In this document: one piece after another, positions 28,201-37,997 of the stretch | Layout of the letters: every line of letters starts with the position of its first letter | Position numbering within the stretch: the stretch's first letter is position 1 | Origin: an uncultured Bacteroidia bacterium | Lineage (GTDB): Bacteria > Bacteroidota > Bacteroidia > Bacteroidales > UBA932 | Length of the DNA: 64,000 nt | Reading direction: 5' to 3' | Assembly: GCA_902789245.1 (NCBI GenBank) | Contig: CADAND010000007.1 | Span: 79,139 to 143,138, forward strand | Position numbers and translations under genes: made by a program | The notes under the pieces: generated by a model | Databases searched by the model: none | What the model saw: the letters and a program-made list of their open reading frames with translations, nothing else | Told to the model about the DNA's origin: nothing

Positions 28201-30024
28201 TTAATCAACGCCCACTACCGTCCATTTGGTCGGGATTCCGTTCGTGCCATTGGGCCAGTCAACTCCATTTTTCTTTGTAAAGGTTCCGTTGCCGCCAACG
28301 CTATTAACCCATAAATTCGTACTGCTATTTGCGTTGATGCCCGTCGTGGCCAGACAAGTGATGTTTTTCAATGCATTACAACCATTGAACATCTCACTGT
28401 AACAGGACAGTACCAGTTCCGGGGCAGGAAGATCCGGCACCTGGGTAATCGCTTTACAGCCTTGGAACATCTGCTGGTAGCAACGCTCGGCAAGGGTGGT
28501 AACAGGAAGGAGATCTTTCGGTACTGCTGTTAGTTTGGCGCATTCACGGAAAAGTTCCCGGTAGCAGTTCGGCACGAGCACGGAAGCCGGCAGCTTTGTT
28601 TCAGAGAACACGGATAGATTCTCAAGATTGGAGCAACCGCGGAACATATTGTAGTAGCAGGAAACAGCCAGCGTCGTGGCCGGGAGCGCCGGGGCCGCAG
28701 TCAGCCCGGTGCATCTGAAAAACATACGTGTGTAACAGCCCCTCGTGAGCGTCGTGGCGGGGAGTATCAGCGGATCATTAGGATCAATGTCGATGGTTGA
28801 GGTGTCGCTATTTTTCGCGAAAGCCCCGGCAAAGGTAAGATCAGAAGGAAGGACGCCGGTTGTAAGCCCGTCTTTAATCAGGCTCATAATATTCCCGGCG
28901 ATGTAAACCTTCTTGTCGGCTGTCATAAGCGGGTTACCCTGGATGGTGAAATACTTGCTGCCTTCAGCAAAATCGTCAGCGACATTCTGATAGGATGTCC
29001 GGGTAGCTCTGACACATAACTCCTCGTCTTTGTTCAACGTGATATTCTTTCCAGTGCCACCCGAAACATTGTATTTTTCCCAGGTTCCGTCAGCGCCGTT
29101 TTCTTTACTGATTTCGGTGCCTCCGTCTTTGTAGTTGAAACGGAAAGTGATGATCGTGGTACCGTCCTGCGTAGCCCTGATTCGGAAACCGCGGTAGGGA
29201 ACGACAGCGTCGCGGGTAATATTGTAATATTTGTTGGCCGTCAGGCTGGCGTCCGTGATGTCCGTGAATTCCTTGTGATCTTCCGCGCCCGTTCCCCATT
29301 TTACGCTGAGGCTGGCCCCGCTCAGCGAAGTGCCGCCGGGGAGGGCGGTCACAAACGACAGTCGGGTATAGGCGCCCAAATCCGCGGCCTGTACGCTGGC
29401 GGAGCGTATGGGGGTCCCGCTGTTGTAAAGGCTGACCTGGACATTGTCTCCGACATGTACCTTTCCCTTGTCGCACCGGATGGCGAACACCAGGAAAGAC
29501 GAGCGTTGCGAAAGGATGAAGGAGGCGTCACCATACTTGCCGTTGACCGTAAATACGCTGTATTTGGAGACGGCGTCCGCAAAGGTGGCGGCAAGCTGGT
29601 CGTCGGGATAGTTCGGCCCCTGGAGTTTCCCATTGGCGTCAAATGCATAGAACCCGCAGTTGACCGCTGTCTCGCTCACGAGCGTTGCGGACAGGTCTTC
29701 GCCTTCCGCGGGGAAATAACCCTCGTCACAGACAAGATCGCCTTCAAACAAGGCCGTGCTCTCACCGGCTCCGGACTGGAGGGTGAGGCTGCCGTGCATC
29801 TTCGAGCCCTCCAGATAAAGAATATCTCCGGCTTCAAAGATGTACTGGTTGAAGCCGTCCGTCGTAGCCCGCGTCGCGGTGTCTTCCGAGACCTTGGCCC
29901 GGTAGTGAATCGTGGTCCCTTCTCCCTGCGGAACCGGACCGGCCGGCTCAACCGGCTGCTTGGCGCAGGCCGCGAGGAGCAACAGGGTGATGCCAATAAT
30001 ATATTTTTCGATTCTGATCTTCAT
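28201..30024 (-). CDS. Lipoprotein with fimbrillin-like N-terminus and BspA-like leucine-rich repeats
   Basis: 607 residues with lipobox LLAAC (Cys20). The N-terminal 280 residues look fimbrillin-like (GDILYLEGS, a Thr-rich start, beta-rich). The C-terminal 200 residues carry about five BspA/TpLRR repeats of the type LPATTLAxxCYxxMFxGCxxL, then a terminal WPNGTNGIPTKWTV segment. Such repeats mediate surface adhesion in oral and gut Bacteroidota. It is the last gene of the large minus-strand string. An AGGAGG, 7 bases from the ATG and overlapping the preceding stop codon, is an unusually good Shine-Dalgarno for this phylum. Confidence 0.78.
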   Translation of the reverse strand: MKIRIEKYIIGITLLLLAACAKQPVEPAGPVPQGEGTTIHYRAKVSEDTATRATTDGFNQYIFEAGDILYLEGSKMHGSLTLQSGAGESTALFEGDLVCDEGYFPAEGEDLSATLVSETAVNCGFYAFDANGKLQGPNYPDDQLAATFADAVSKYSVFTVNGKYGDASFILSQRSSFLVFAIRCDKGKVHVGDNVQVSLYNSGTPIRSASVQAADLGAYTRLSFVTALPGGTSLSGASLSVKWGTGAEDHKEFTDITDASLTANKYYNITRDAVVPYRGFRIRATQDGTTIITFRFNYKDGGTEISKENGADGTWEKYNVSGGTGKNITLNKDEELCVRATRTSYQNVADDFAEGSKYFTIQGNPLMTADKKVYIAGNIMSLIKDGLTTGVLPSDLTFAGAFAKNSDTSTIDIDPNDPLILPATTLTRGCYTRMFFRCTGLTAAPALPATTLAVSCYYNMFRGCSNLENLSVFSETKLPASVLVPNCYRELFRECAKLTAVPKDLLPVTTLAERCYQQMFQGCKAITQVPDLPAPELVLSCYSEMFNGCNALKNITCLATTGINANSSTNLWVNSVGGNGTFTKKNGVDWPNGTNGIPTKWTVVGVD

Positions 30025-30035
30025 ACTGCGTCCTC

Positions 30036-33000
30036 CTATAAGTTGCCGCCGTTCTGCGGGTTATCATCAAAGCCGCTGGTCGGATCGTCCCCGACACTGC
30101 CCAGGTCGACACGAACCACGCGTACATATTTGTAGATGGCACGGGACAGGTGGTTGCCTTCTTCCGCACCGACATATACGGACGCTCCCGCCGTCAGCGT
30201 GCTTACGACCGAGTCGTATCTGCTCGTGTCGTTTTTGTATTTATACCCTTTCCACTTCAAGGCCATCGAGTTGTATGTAATGCCGTTCTTGTCGAAACGC
30301 AGGAGCATCGGGCGCTCGCCAAGATACTCGTGTACTCGGCCGATCGTGGCGTTGTCGGAGTCGTTGGTGTTGGCCGGAACCGCATAGAATCGCAACTCGT
30401 CCTGATACCCGTCAGAATACTGGACGTGTGCGGGATAGTAAACGTGCAGCGTTCCAGGATCCCAGCCGATGCCGCTGCGGCCGATACTGAGAATGTTGTC
30501 CAGGCCTGGTTTCTGGTTGTTGGATCCCTCCGTATCGATATAGACGCAATAGGCCAGATCCATATCGGCTTCGATGAAGTCGCCTGCCGGGAAGTTCAGG
30601 TTCAGAATCTTCTTCCGCCAGCCGGTATTGATCACATACTTCGGCTCCACGGTCGCGTATTGTGAAGGGACATGGCCGACCATGGTCGCGAGCCAGTCCT
30701 TTGCGTTCGTACCGGTTTGCCACCAGCTGTCTTTCCAATCGTGGAAATCACCGGTATTGTTGACGGGGTCCTCTTTCGAGCCAAGCGGATTCGGGTGATA
30801 ACCCATCGGCACGATAAACTGCATGGACTTCGGGGCTGCGGTGTAAGTGTCCCCGGAAGTGTTGTAGGACTTTGCCTCCAGCTTGAAGAAATAGGTGGCG
30901 GCATCATCCGTAGGCGGGTCGAAATATACGACCGTTCCGTATTCTCTCCGGCCTACCGCCGGGCTGAGATCTGTCGTATGATCGACGAGCGGGGCCCAGT
31001 CGCTCGACGGCGTCTTCCAGAGGAGCCGGAGTTCCTTGATTTTGGCTCCGTCGGAGCCGGCCGCATGGACCCGGATCGGGAAGCCCTGGGTCTTGTCGGA
31101 GCCGGGCAGCAGCTCAAAGTCGCAGTAGATATCGACGGCGGCAATCGTGAACGGCTCTTCAAATACGTATTCGGTCTCGTCTTTGGTGTTCTTCAGCACC
31201 AGTCTCAGGGTCATTGCGGTCGGCCGGGCGCCGGGGCTCGGAATCAGCGACGCCGGATCCGGCGCGACAAAGTTCTGTGTCGTGATATACTGCATGCCGC
31301 TCGGCTGCCGGTTCAGCGGAATCTGCGTCTCGACCGGCTGCCCGTTCGTGTCGCGGTAGCAGACGTAGAGGGCGCCCGACTTGAAGGAAGCCGCCGAGGA
31401 GGTGAAGTTGAAATTGATCTCCGTCGTCTCTCCCGGCATCAGCATGTTGTTCGACAGGAACATGTTGCCGAGAATGGTGCCCGTCATATCGTTGTCCCGC
31501 ACGCACCGGATTGCGGAAGCTTCTTGCCCCCTGTCCGGCAAGAATATGTCTTTTTTATCAGGACCGTATGAAAAGCCTAGTAGGTGTTTGTTCGGTCGGT
31601 CTGAGTTGTCTCCATAATGACCGCGGGAGAAGAACGTTCGGGAAGGAATTCGGACTGCGCTTGTATTCCAGTATGACGCTGGAAGGACCAGGGTCATCAT
31701 GGCCATCTCTTTCTGATTCGGGAGACGATAGCCCGCAGGGCAGAATTTGTTATGTCCCTCATTGGTAATCGCTTCATTGATCTGGCCCAGATCTATTTTG
31801 GCCGTTTCGGCAGGAAATATATGATTGCTTCCGGCGTCAGCGTAATCCGGTGTCTGGGTCCGGCTGGCGCGGCTCTGCACGTGCAGCTCCAGATAGACGC
31901 GGTTGTTGGATGACTTCTCGTCGTGGAAAGGCAACTCGCTGTTCGAGAATTCACGCATCGAACGCGAGTCAAGGCGCGCGAAGTGGATGGTGTAGCTGGA
32001 ATAATCGTGGTCGCTGGAATGGGCGGGATCGACGGTCTCTTCCACGGTGAAAAAGCTGTCCGGGATCAGACCATAGGGCGCATCCGAGATGTCCAGCGTC
32101 GCGCCGCCGACGGAATAGGTGCCCAAATTGCGGACGCATCGAACCGATTCGCGCAAACGCTCATACGACCTTGGCTGTGCCCAGTCCATGCCATTAACAC
32201 TATATTCAAAGGTGGCGGAACCTTCTTCCGCGTTCAAAACCTTGGGTAAATTGGCGCTTTTCGGACAAGTGCTCGAAAGGATGTGAGCGCGCCAGTCGGC
32301 TTTGGGATTCGGCTGATACACACGAGCCGAAGAGGATAGCGATTCGTTTCCGATCCACAGACCTTTGAGCTGGTTGATGGACGCCATGTACCAGCGTACT
32401 TCCTCGGCATCGATGAAGCCATCACCGTTGTTGTCGCGGTTGCGTGTCAGACAGGAATAGGCCATTACGCGATGTTCGTCATCTTTGAGCTCGGGAAGGC
32501 TGTTATCGACTTCATAGTTAAGGAAATCTGCCCACTCATCATGCTCCTCGTCCGGAGCAGGATACAGCCCCCAGAGTGCAGCCGTATTAATGCGTCCATT
32601 GTCTTCACTCTTTACGAGATCGTTGATCTTGGAATTACTGGCTACGCCCCAGGGCCAACCGTTCCAGGATGCTGTTTGCCGGATCTCGTCCGTGTGTTCA
32701 AGCCCCCAGAGCGAAGTAATGTCCGGGGAATTGATGTTGTAGATGGTCTGGATGGAGCGCTGGATGATGGAGTGGCTTGCATTGACCAGGTTGCTCTGCT
32801 CGTCCTGGCTGAGCTGGACGTCGGAGAGGATATACATCTCGCGCGGCTCGGCATTGACGAACTGCCTCCAGAGATCCGGATTGACGGCGCCGGAGAACGG
32901 GTCGCGCTCATAATAGTATTCGTCCACGAAAGCGGTCAGACGAATCGAGCCGGCATTGTCGAAGATGTTGGCAGCTCCGCTCTTCTTCAACCGGTGCTGA

Positions 33001-34811
33001 TAATAGATGTAGTTCATCAGCTGATTGATATCCAGCAATTTGGGAACCGCTCCCTCTTTTCCCGGATACCAGCTGGCATCATATTTATCTCCTCCCGGAT
33101 ACGCTACGCGATCTTCGCTGTAGTATCCGCCTTCGAGCTTGTTGACGGCGTATTTCACCCACAGGTAATCCATCGTCGTGGGGTCTGCCACAAAGCGGTG
33201 GACGGTACCGTCCCAGGTCGGCTTGGCGCCGTTCCTGTTGAACGGAGTCTTCACATACCAGGAATAGATGTGATAATCCTCATCCGCGATCAATTTCGTA
33301 GCCAGGAAGTCACTGTACTGGAACGTCATCGTCCGGTTCTCGTAGTGTGCGTCGCAGTTCACCGTGCCTCCGCTGAACAGCAGGAGGGAGCCCTCCTGGC
33401 CGGGCTGGTTCTCGACATTGGTCCCCTGGGACTGGTAATATTTCACCTCGGCGAAGAGGTTGGCCGCATTGTTCAGGGTAATGTCGTAGGAATAGAAGTA
33501 TCCGCGCTTCGTGCTGTAGTCGTTGGCGTTTCGGACAGTATTGTTCGCGTTGTTGGGATCCGGGTGGGCGAAATCGCCCAGGTGGACCGTGTAGGTCATG
33601 TCTCCCGTCACGCCGATAGGTCTCTGGTTGTCCCCGGATCCCCACTTCGAATCATCCGGTCCCAGGTTGTCCAAATCGTCGATGCCCTGGTCCTTGAGGG
33701 TCATCGATACGGTGAAGTTGACGTAGGGAGCCTTCTCCGGTGCGTGTTCCCAGCCGCCGGAAGCATTCCTCTTTTCACGAAGGTAGTAAGAGGCTGCATC
33801 TGAAGGGTTGAGAATGGAAGAGGACGAAAGGCAGCTCTCCAGCATGTAGAAGGTGAACGTGTGCCATTTGACCGTCTGGCCGCCGACCGTTTCCGTCTCT
33901 TCGGTGTCGAAATAAACCGGATCCATGTCGAAATAGTAATGGCCGTCACCGGGGGGATACACGTATCCGGTCCGGCCGGTCTCGGAGTTGGTCGGGAAGA
34001 GATAACAGCTGGTCGGGACGTTGAAGACCGTCCACTTGACCGGGGTAAGGTCGCTGATATTGGTCTCGTTGGCCCGGATGCGGAACTTCACCTTGGCGTC
34101 GATGGGGGAGAGGGTGACCCGGTATTTGGTGCCGAAACCGTCAGTGCCCGGATCCCGGTCCCAGGTCATGTCGGGATTGCCGCTGCCGTCGGTGAGGGTC
34201 ATGTTCAGATTATCTATCTCTCCCGCCATCAGGAAGAGGTCGTTGCGTTCGACGACATTCTGCTCCAGATGGACCGGAAGATCCCGCAGTTCGCTGAGAT
34301 TGGTGACGGCGTTCAGCGCTGTCAGCGGATCCTGCCCGTTCAGGGAGACCAGGGAATTGTCTACATTCGCCAGAAGCACCAAGGTGCAATTGGCGTGCGC
34401 GACCGTCGCTATCTTGACGGCGCCGAGGGTTTTATCGACCGGATTCGCTGCGCTGGCCATCGTCTTGTTCTGGACATACCACCCCTCGTTCTCATTCGTG
34501 TCCTGGCTGAGTTTCGCTTTATCCTGCCATCTGTGCTCATAATTGAAATACCGGCCGTAAGTCCGGGGCTTTCCCATCGCGTTGTTGTCGAATATCATGA
34601 CATACAGGTCGTGGATACGTGACTCGTCCGCCGCCGTTGCCTCTGACTTGGTGCCCACATTCACCTCGACGGGGGACGTGGCACCGAATCCGATGGTCAG
34701 GGTCACGGGCGAACCCTCCGGAACGTTATAGCTCACCGGCAGATTCTCCCGGACGCAGGCGGTTGCGAGCATCAAGAAGGACAAGAGGAATATGAGGACA
34801 CGTTTATTCAT
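30036..34811 (-). CDS. Very large fimbrial adhesin-type lipoprotein (DUF4906-like)
   Basis: 1591 residues with lipobox LATAC (Cys19). The N-terminal region is fimbrillin-like (HDLYVMIFDNNAMGK, LANVDNSLV). The middle resembles large DUF4906 proteins, with long beta-rich stretches and Tyr-rich segments. A perfect EF-hand-type loop, DNNGDGFIDAEE, lies near residue 790. Further on, NKFCPAGYRLPNQKEM resembles FISUMP-like repeats, and the C-terminal third holds Ig-like beta segments. It is likely a calcium-stabilised, surface-exposed tip or stalk adhesin. It sits between a smaller fimbrillin and the LRR lipoprotein in the same string. The DUF assignment is from memory of family wording. Confidence 0.72.
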   Translation of the reverse strand: MNKRVLIFLLSFLMLATACVRENLPVSYNVPEGSPVTLTIGFGATSPVEVNVGTKSEATAADESRIHDLYVMIFDNNAMGKPRTYGRYFNYEHRWQDKAKLSQDTNENEGWYVQNKTMASAANPVDKTLGAVKIATVAHANCTLVLLANVDNSLVSLNGQDPLTALNAVTNLSELRDLPVHLEQNVVERNDLFLMAGEIDNLNMTLTDGSGNPDMTWDRDPGTDGFGTKYRVTLSPIDAKVKFRIRANETNISDLTPVKWTVFNVPTSCYLFPTNSETGRTGYVYPPGDGHYYFDMDPVYFDTEETETVGGQTVKWHTFTFYMLESCLSSSSILNPSDAASYYLREKRNASGGWEHAPEKAPYVNFTVSMTLKDQGIDDLDNLGPDDSKWGSGDNQRPIGVTGDMTYTVHLGDFAHPDPNNANNTVRNANDYSTKRGYFYSYDITLNNAANLFAEVKYYQSQGTNVENQPGQEGSLLLFSGGTVNCDAHYENRTMTFQYSDFLATKLIADEDYHIYSWYVKTPFNRNGAKPTWDGTVHRFVADPTTMDYLWVKYAVNKLEGGYYSEDRVAYPGGDKYDASWYPGKEGAVPKLLDINQLMNYIYYQHRLKKSGAANIFDNAGSIRLTAFVDEYYYERDPFSGAVNPDLWRQFVNAEPREMYILSDVQLSQDEQSNLVNASHSIIQRSIQTIYNINSPDITSLWGLEHTDEIRQTASWNGWPWGVASNSKINDLVKSEDNGRINTAALWGLYPAPDEEHDEWADFLNYEVDNSLPELKDDEHRVMAYSCLTRNRDNNGDGFIDAEEVRWYMASINQLKGLWIGNESLSSSARVYQPNPKADWRAHILSSTCPKSANLPKVLNAEEGSATFEYSVNGMDWAQPRSYERLRESVRCVRNLGTYSVGGATLDISDAPYGLIPDSFFTVEETVDPAHSSDHDYSSYTIHFARLDSRSMREFSNSELPFHDEKSSNNRVYLELHVQSRASRTQTPDYADAGSNHIFPAETAKIDLGQINEAITNEGHNKFCPAGYRLPNQKEMAMMTLVLPASYWNTSAVRIPSRTFFSRGHYGDNSDRPNKHLLGFSYGPDKKDIFLPDRGQEASAIRCVRDNDMTGTILGNMFLSNNMLMPGETTEINFNFTSSAASFKSGALYVCYRDTNGQPVETQIPLNRQPSGMQYITTQNFVAPDPASLIPSPGARPTAMTLRLVLKNTKDETEYVFEEPFTIAAVDIYCDFELLPGSDKTQGFPIRVHAAGSDGAKIKELRLLWKTPSSDWAPLVDHTTDLSPAVGRREYGTVVYFDPPTDDAATYFFKLEAKSYNTSGDTYTAAPKSMQFIVPMGYHPNPLGSKEDPVNNTGDFHDWKDSWWQTGTNAKDWLATMVGHVPSQYATVEPKYVINTGWRKKILNLNFPAGDFIEADMDLAYCVYIDTEGSNNQKPGLDNILSIGRSGIGWDPGTLHVYYPAHVQYSDGYQDELRFYAVPANTNDSDNATIGRVHEYLGERPMLLRFDKNGITYNSMALKWKGYKYKNDTSRYDSVVSTLTAGASVYVGAEEGNHLSRAIYKYVRVVRVDLGSVGDDPTSGFDDNPQNGGNL

Positions 34812-34814
34812 CGT

Positions 34815-35897
34815 TTAATCAAATGTGACAAGTTCGGTATTTCGTCCCCAGGCGCCTACCTCGAAACTGAAGGAAAGCATCTTTCCCTGACTGATGTTCA
34901 CCGTGATGGTAAGCTGCTGGTTGCGCGCGATGGACGTGACGTCTTCGCCGCGCTTGTTGAGAATGGACAGTTTTGCAAAATCAAAGTCCTGCGGGGTCGC
35001 AAGCGGGGTTCCGCCGACCTGCGTGATGGAGAAGGAGAGATCGCAGGTGAAATCTCCGGCACTGAGATTTCCGGCCACGCCCGGATAGACCAGGGACGCG
35101 TATTCATAGACCTCGCCTTGAGCGATGTAGTCGGGAAGCGTCAGCGTTTCCGGGCTCGAAACGGTCTTTGTCAGGTCTTCATACGTGACTCCGCCCGGGA
35201 TGTCGCCAGAAGTATGCGGGAAAAGGTAGCCGCTGCTGGCGCTCATATTTCTCAACGTGAGGGAGAAAGGACTCAGGGTGAGCGTCTTGCCGTAATTGTT
35301 GATGAACCTGACAACCACTTTCCCGACAGGGCGCAGCAGGCTTAATTCCGCTGCACCGTTGCCGCTGCTGTTGACTTCCACCGTTCCGATGGCGGTCAGG
35401 GGCATACGGTCCTCCTTCAAGGCTGTCGGACGGGTGCTGAAAACAAGCGCATCCGCGGCGGCCTTCGTCGCGATGCTTGCGATATCGGGGTCTCCCCACA
35501 GGCCTTTCGTGTTGGCCAGGGCATAAATCGAATAGGTCCCGGCGGAGAGCATGTTACCGTTCAGGTCTGTGGCAATGCGGACCCGCAAGTCCTGCCCGGT
35601 GGGCGTCGGAGACGTAATAAGATCCGTGCCGGTGCCAGGATATTTGGCAACCAGGTCGTCCCCGCTGAACATCAGCAGGACCAGATCCGGGACGCCATTC
35701 TCAAAGTAGATTTCTTTCCCGTCCCTGACATTCGCCGATGTTTCCTCCGGGGTTGCGCCGCGCGTCTCCGGGAGGCCGGAGGACAGGGTGAGGGTGATGC
35801 CGCCGGCGGCCTGCTCCTGCCGGGAACAGGAGATGCCTGACAGCAGGATCAGGAGTGCCGGAATAATATGTATGCACAAAGAAATCTTCTTGTTCAT
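34815..35897 (-). CDS. Fimbrillin-like lipoprotein
   Basis: 360 residues with lipobox LSGISC (Cys24), then a polar linker and fimbrillin-type beta domains (DLVLLMFSGDDLVAKYP, TYSIYALANTKGLWGD, LLRPVGKVVVRFINN). The PVGKVVVRF segment matches the RAVAKV-type strand of FimA/Mfa1 proteins. The C-terminus ends SFSFEVGAWGRNTELVTFD, part of a Trp-containing terminal strand shared along the operon. The ATG at 35897 gives a clean signal peptide; the frame is open to 35960. It lies 3 bases upstream of the 1591-residue adhesin gene and is probably a subunit or anchor of the same structure. Confidence 0.75.
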   Translation of the reverse strand: MNKKISLCIHIIPALLILLSGISCSRQEQAAGGITLTLSSGLPETRGATPEETSANVRDGKEIYFENGVPDLVLLMFSGDDLVAKYPGTGTDLITSPTPTGQDLRVRIATDLNGNMLSAGTYSIYALANTKGLWGDPDIASIATKAAADALVFSTRPTALKEDRMPLTAIGTVEVNSSGNGAAELSLLRPVGKVVVRFINNYGKTLTLSPFSLTLRNMSASSGYLFPHTSGDIPGGVTYEDLTKTVSSPETLTLPDYIAQGEVYEYASLVYPGVAGNLSAGDFTCDLSFSITQVGGTPLATPQDFDFAKLSILNKRGEDVTSIARNQQLTITVNISQGKMLSFSFEVGAWGRNTELVTFD

Positions 35898-35913
35898 AGC
35901 TCTGTCTTGCTCT

Positions 35914-36969
35914 TTACAACTGCGGGATGAGGATGCCGGGGGTTTCCGCCGCCACCGCATCCCAGTTTGTGGTAGTCACCCGAACCTGTACGCCGCCGTC
36001 CAGGCTGAAGACAATCTCATAAAGGTACTTCTTCCCCATCTCCCAGGTCGGGATGGCCGGGGCGTTGGTGTTCGTGAGAATATCTTTCAGCTGGATCCGG
36101 GCGTGGAGAAGGGGATCGGTTGCCGACACGGCATAATCCACGACAAGCGTGGGGTAGTTCGAGCCGATCTTCTCACTGTGGTTCTGGGGGATCATCATGT
36201 CCTGTCCGTTGAACGTATAGGTGTTGTTCGTAGTCTCTGTCTTTATCTCCCACCGCTCTCCGGGAGCGCCGATATCGGCACCGCCGACCGGGCTGGTGAA
36301 GCGGGTCCTCTCATCCCAGTTCAGGGCGGGGGCTCCCTGTGCGTCGAAGGACGCGGTGGCGACGCCGGTGACCACCAGGTTCTCGAAGTGGTAGCCCTGG
36401 AGCCATACGGATTCGTTATTGGATCCGTTCTTTACCTTGACCTGCACGGCGCAGAGCATATGACTGAACGTCAGGGGCACTTTGCTGAACCGGTCCCCGT
36501 CACTGCTATAGGTCCGGCGCTTGCTGGCAAGCATCAGGTCGTACTGCATGGCGGAAGCGTTATAGGAAACGGACAAGATCAGCGGATCCGCATCGAAGTC
36601 GCAGGACGGTGCGATGGGGCCGTACACGGGATACATGGCCAGGAAGTCATAGTAATCCGTGGTGGCCGCCCAGTTCCAATACCTGGGCGTTCCGTATGTC
36701 CAGCCAGCGGTCCCCATGGAGACGTTGACGCCGTCGAACACCGGATGATTGTCCGTATTGCGCCGGCCGAAGACAAGAACATCGTCCCCGGATCCGAATT
36801 CTCCCTTCAGGTCGCCGAATTTTGTAGCAGGGCCTTGACTTATCAGCGCCGCGCCCATCGAGAAATGGATCGCATTGTCGCCGTCGTCCGGCAGCGCTTC
36901 GCGCCTGCACCCCGACAGGATCAGGATGCATCCGAGAATAAGTCCTCCTATAATTCGTTTTCTATCCAT
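35914..36969 (-). CDS. Fimbrillin family (Mfa-like) lipoprotein
   Basis: 351 residues with lipobox LILSGC (Cys21). Hallmarks of the Mfa-like fimbrillin family include IHFSMG, PATKFGDL and especially PRYWNWAATTDYYDFLAMYP, then LTFSHMLCAVQVKVKN. The terminal strand is VRVTTTNWDAV. The ATG at 36969 starts the signal peptide; the longer frame to 37110 overlaps the upstream gene. It is probably a minor fimbrial subunit. It is similar in layout to the next protein upstream (36987-37997), suggesting duplication. Confidence 0.78.
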   Translation of the reverse strand: MDRKRIIGGLILGCILILSGCRREALPDDGDNAIHFSMGAALISQGPATKFGDLKGEFGSGDDVLVFGRRNTDNHPVFDGVNVSMGTAGWTYGTPRYWNWAATTDYYDFLAMYPVYGPIAPSCDFDADPLILSVSYNASAMQYDLMLASKRRTYSSDGDRFSKVPLTFSHMLCAVQVKVKNGSNNESVWLQGYHFENLVVTGVATASFDAQGAPALNWDERTRFTSPVGGADIGAPGERWEIKTETTNNTYTFNGQDMMIPQNHSEKIGSNYPTLVVDYAVSATDPLLHARIQLKDILTNTNAPAIPTWEMGKKYLYEIVFSLDGGVQVRVTTTNWDAVAAETPGILIPQL

Positions 36970-36986
36970 GTGCGCGTGTTCATTTG

Positions 36987-37997
36987 TTACAGGACCGTGT
37001 ATGTTCCGGTCACCGCATCGGTCGGCCAGGGTTGAATCGAGAAATTGATAAACTCGATCGCTGCCGGGTCCAGGACGATGAAATAAGTGTACAGCATTCC
37101 TGCCTCCCACTTGGTGGAGGCGTCTTTCAGGAAGTATTTCACGTCAACGCTCTGGTCGATTCCGGCGTACTCCGGGCCCGCCGGAGCGAAGGAGAACTCG
37201 ATTGAAGCATTGCTGCTTGCGAGGTCTTGCGGGACGAAGAAGAACCAGGGCGTCAGGGCTGCCGCTGTGTCGTCATTGATGGACGGAACCGGCCAGTAGT
37301 GGGGGGGCGCCGCCGGCAGCGCATAGGCTTCAGCTGCCGGGGTTGCGGGGGCCCATGCCATCCCGTTGCCATTATACGTTAGCGTGCCCGTCTTGGAGAC
37401 GTTGTTCAGCGTGAAACGCTTGATGTTGTAGTTGGCCGTGGTCGCGCTGCTGCTGCGGGTCGGATCCACGCAGTAGAAGCGGACGGCCGAGCAGGCGTGG
37501 CCGAAGTTCAGCTTGGCTGATTTGGGGTCGCTGCTCGCGAGGGAGGTCGCGGCCACCATCAGGTCGTAGCCGCCCGAGTAGTTGACCGTCACGCTGGCGG
37601 CGCTGGCGCTGCCGAGGTCCGAGTCATGGCCGTTCGTGAAAGCGGAACGGAACTGATAGGCGGCGGTCATGTTCCAGTAATAGGGGCTCCCCGCGTAATT
37701 CCAGCTCGCCGAGCTTCCGTTGCCGTCGCAGGTAAGCACCAGGTAGGGGTCGAACAGGACGGCCGAATTCATGGTGCCCCACACGCGGACCGTATTCCCG
37801 TTCTTCTGCAGGAAATCGCCGGGGACGTCGTCCACGGCAGGAAGGTCGTATTTGGTCAGCGAGGAGGAGATTTCGGCAGTGTTGACCTGGAAACGGATGA
37901 CGCTTCCTTCAGCAGACAACTGCTCCCGACCGCAGCCCGCGAGGGCAAGCGTCAGCAGCAGGGCCAGCAGGGCCGGATATGCAGCGTTCAGTTTCAT
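36987..37997 (-). CDS. Fimbrillin family (Mfa-like) lipoprotein
   Basis: 336 residues with lipobox LALAGC (Cys22). The motif SPYYWNMTAAYQFRS corresponds to the YWN/YDF fimbrillin signature of its neighbour, and LNFGHACSAVRFY to the LTFSHMLCAVQV strand. It ends INFSIQPWPTDAVTGTYTVL. The start ATG overlaps the stop of the upstream gene as ATGA (37994-37997), so translation is coupled. Low sequence conservation with clear motif conservation fits diversification of surface subunits. Confidence 0.77.
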   Translation of the reverse strand: MKLNAAYPALLALLLTLALAGCGREQLSAEGSVIRFQVNTAEISSSLTKYDLPAVDDVPGDFLQKNGNTVRVWGTMNSAVLFDPYLVLTCDGNGSSASWNYAGSPYYWNMTAAYQFRSAFTNGHDSDLGSASAASVTVNYSGGYDLMVAATSLASSDPKSAKLNFGHACSAVRFYCVDPTRSSSATTANYNIKRFTLNNVSKTGTLTYNGNGMAWAPATPAAEAYALPAAPPHYWPVPSINDDTAAALTPWFFFVPQDLASSNASIEFSFAPAGPEYAGIDQSVDVKYFLKDASTKWEAGMLYTYFIVLDPAAIEFINFSIQPWPTDAVTGTYTVL

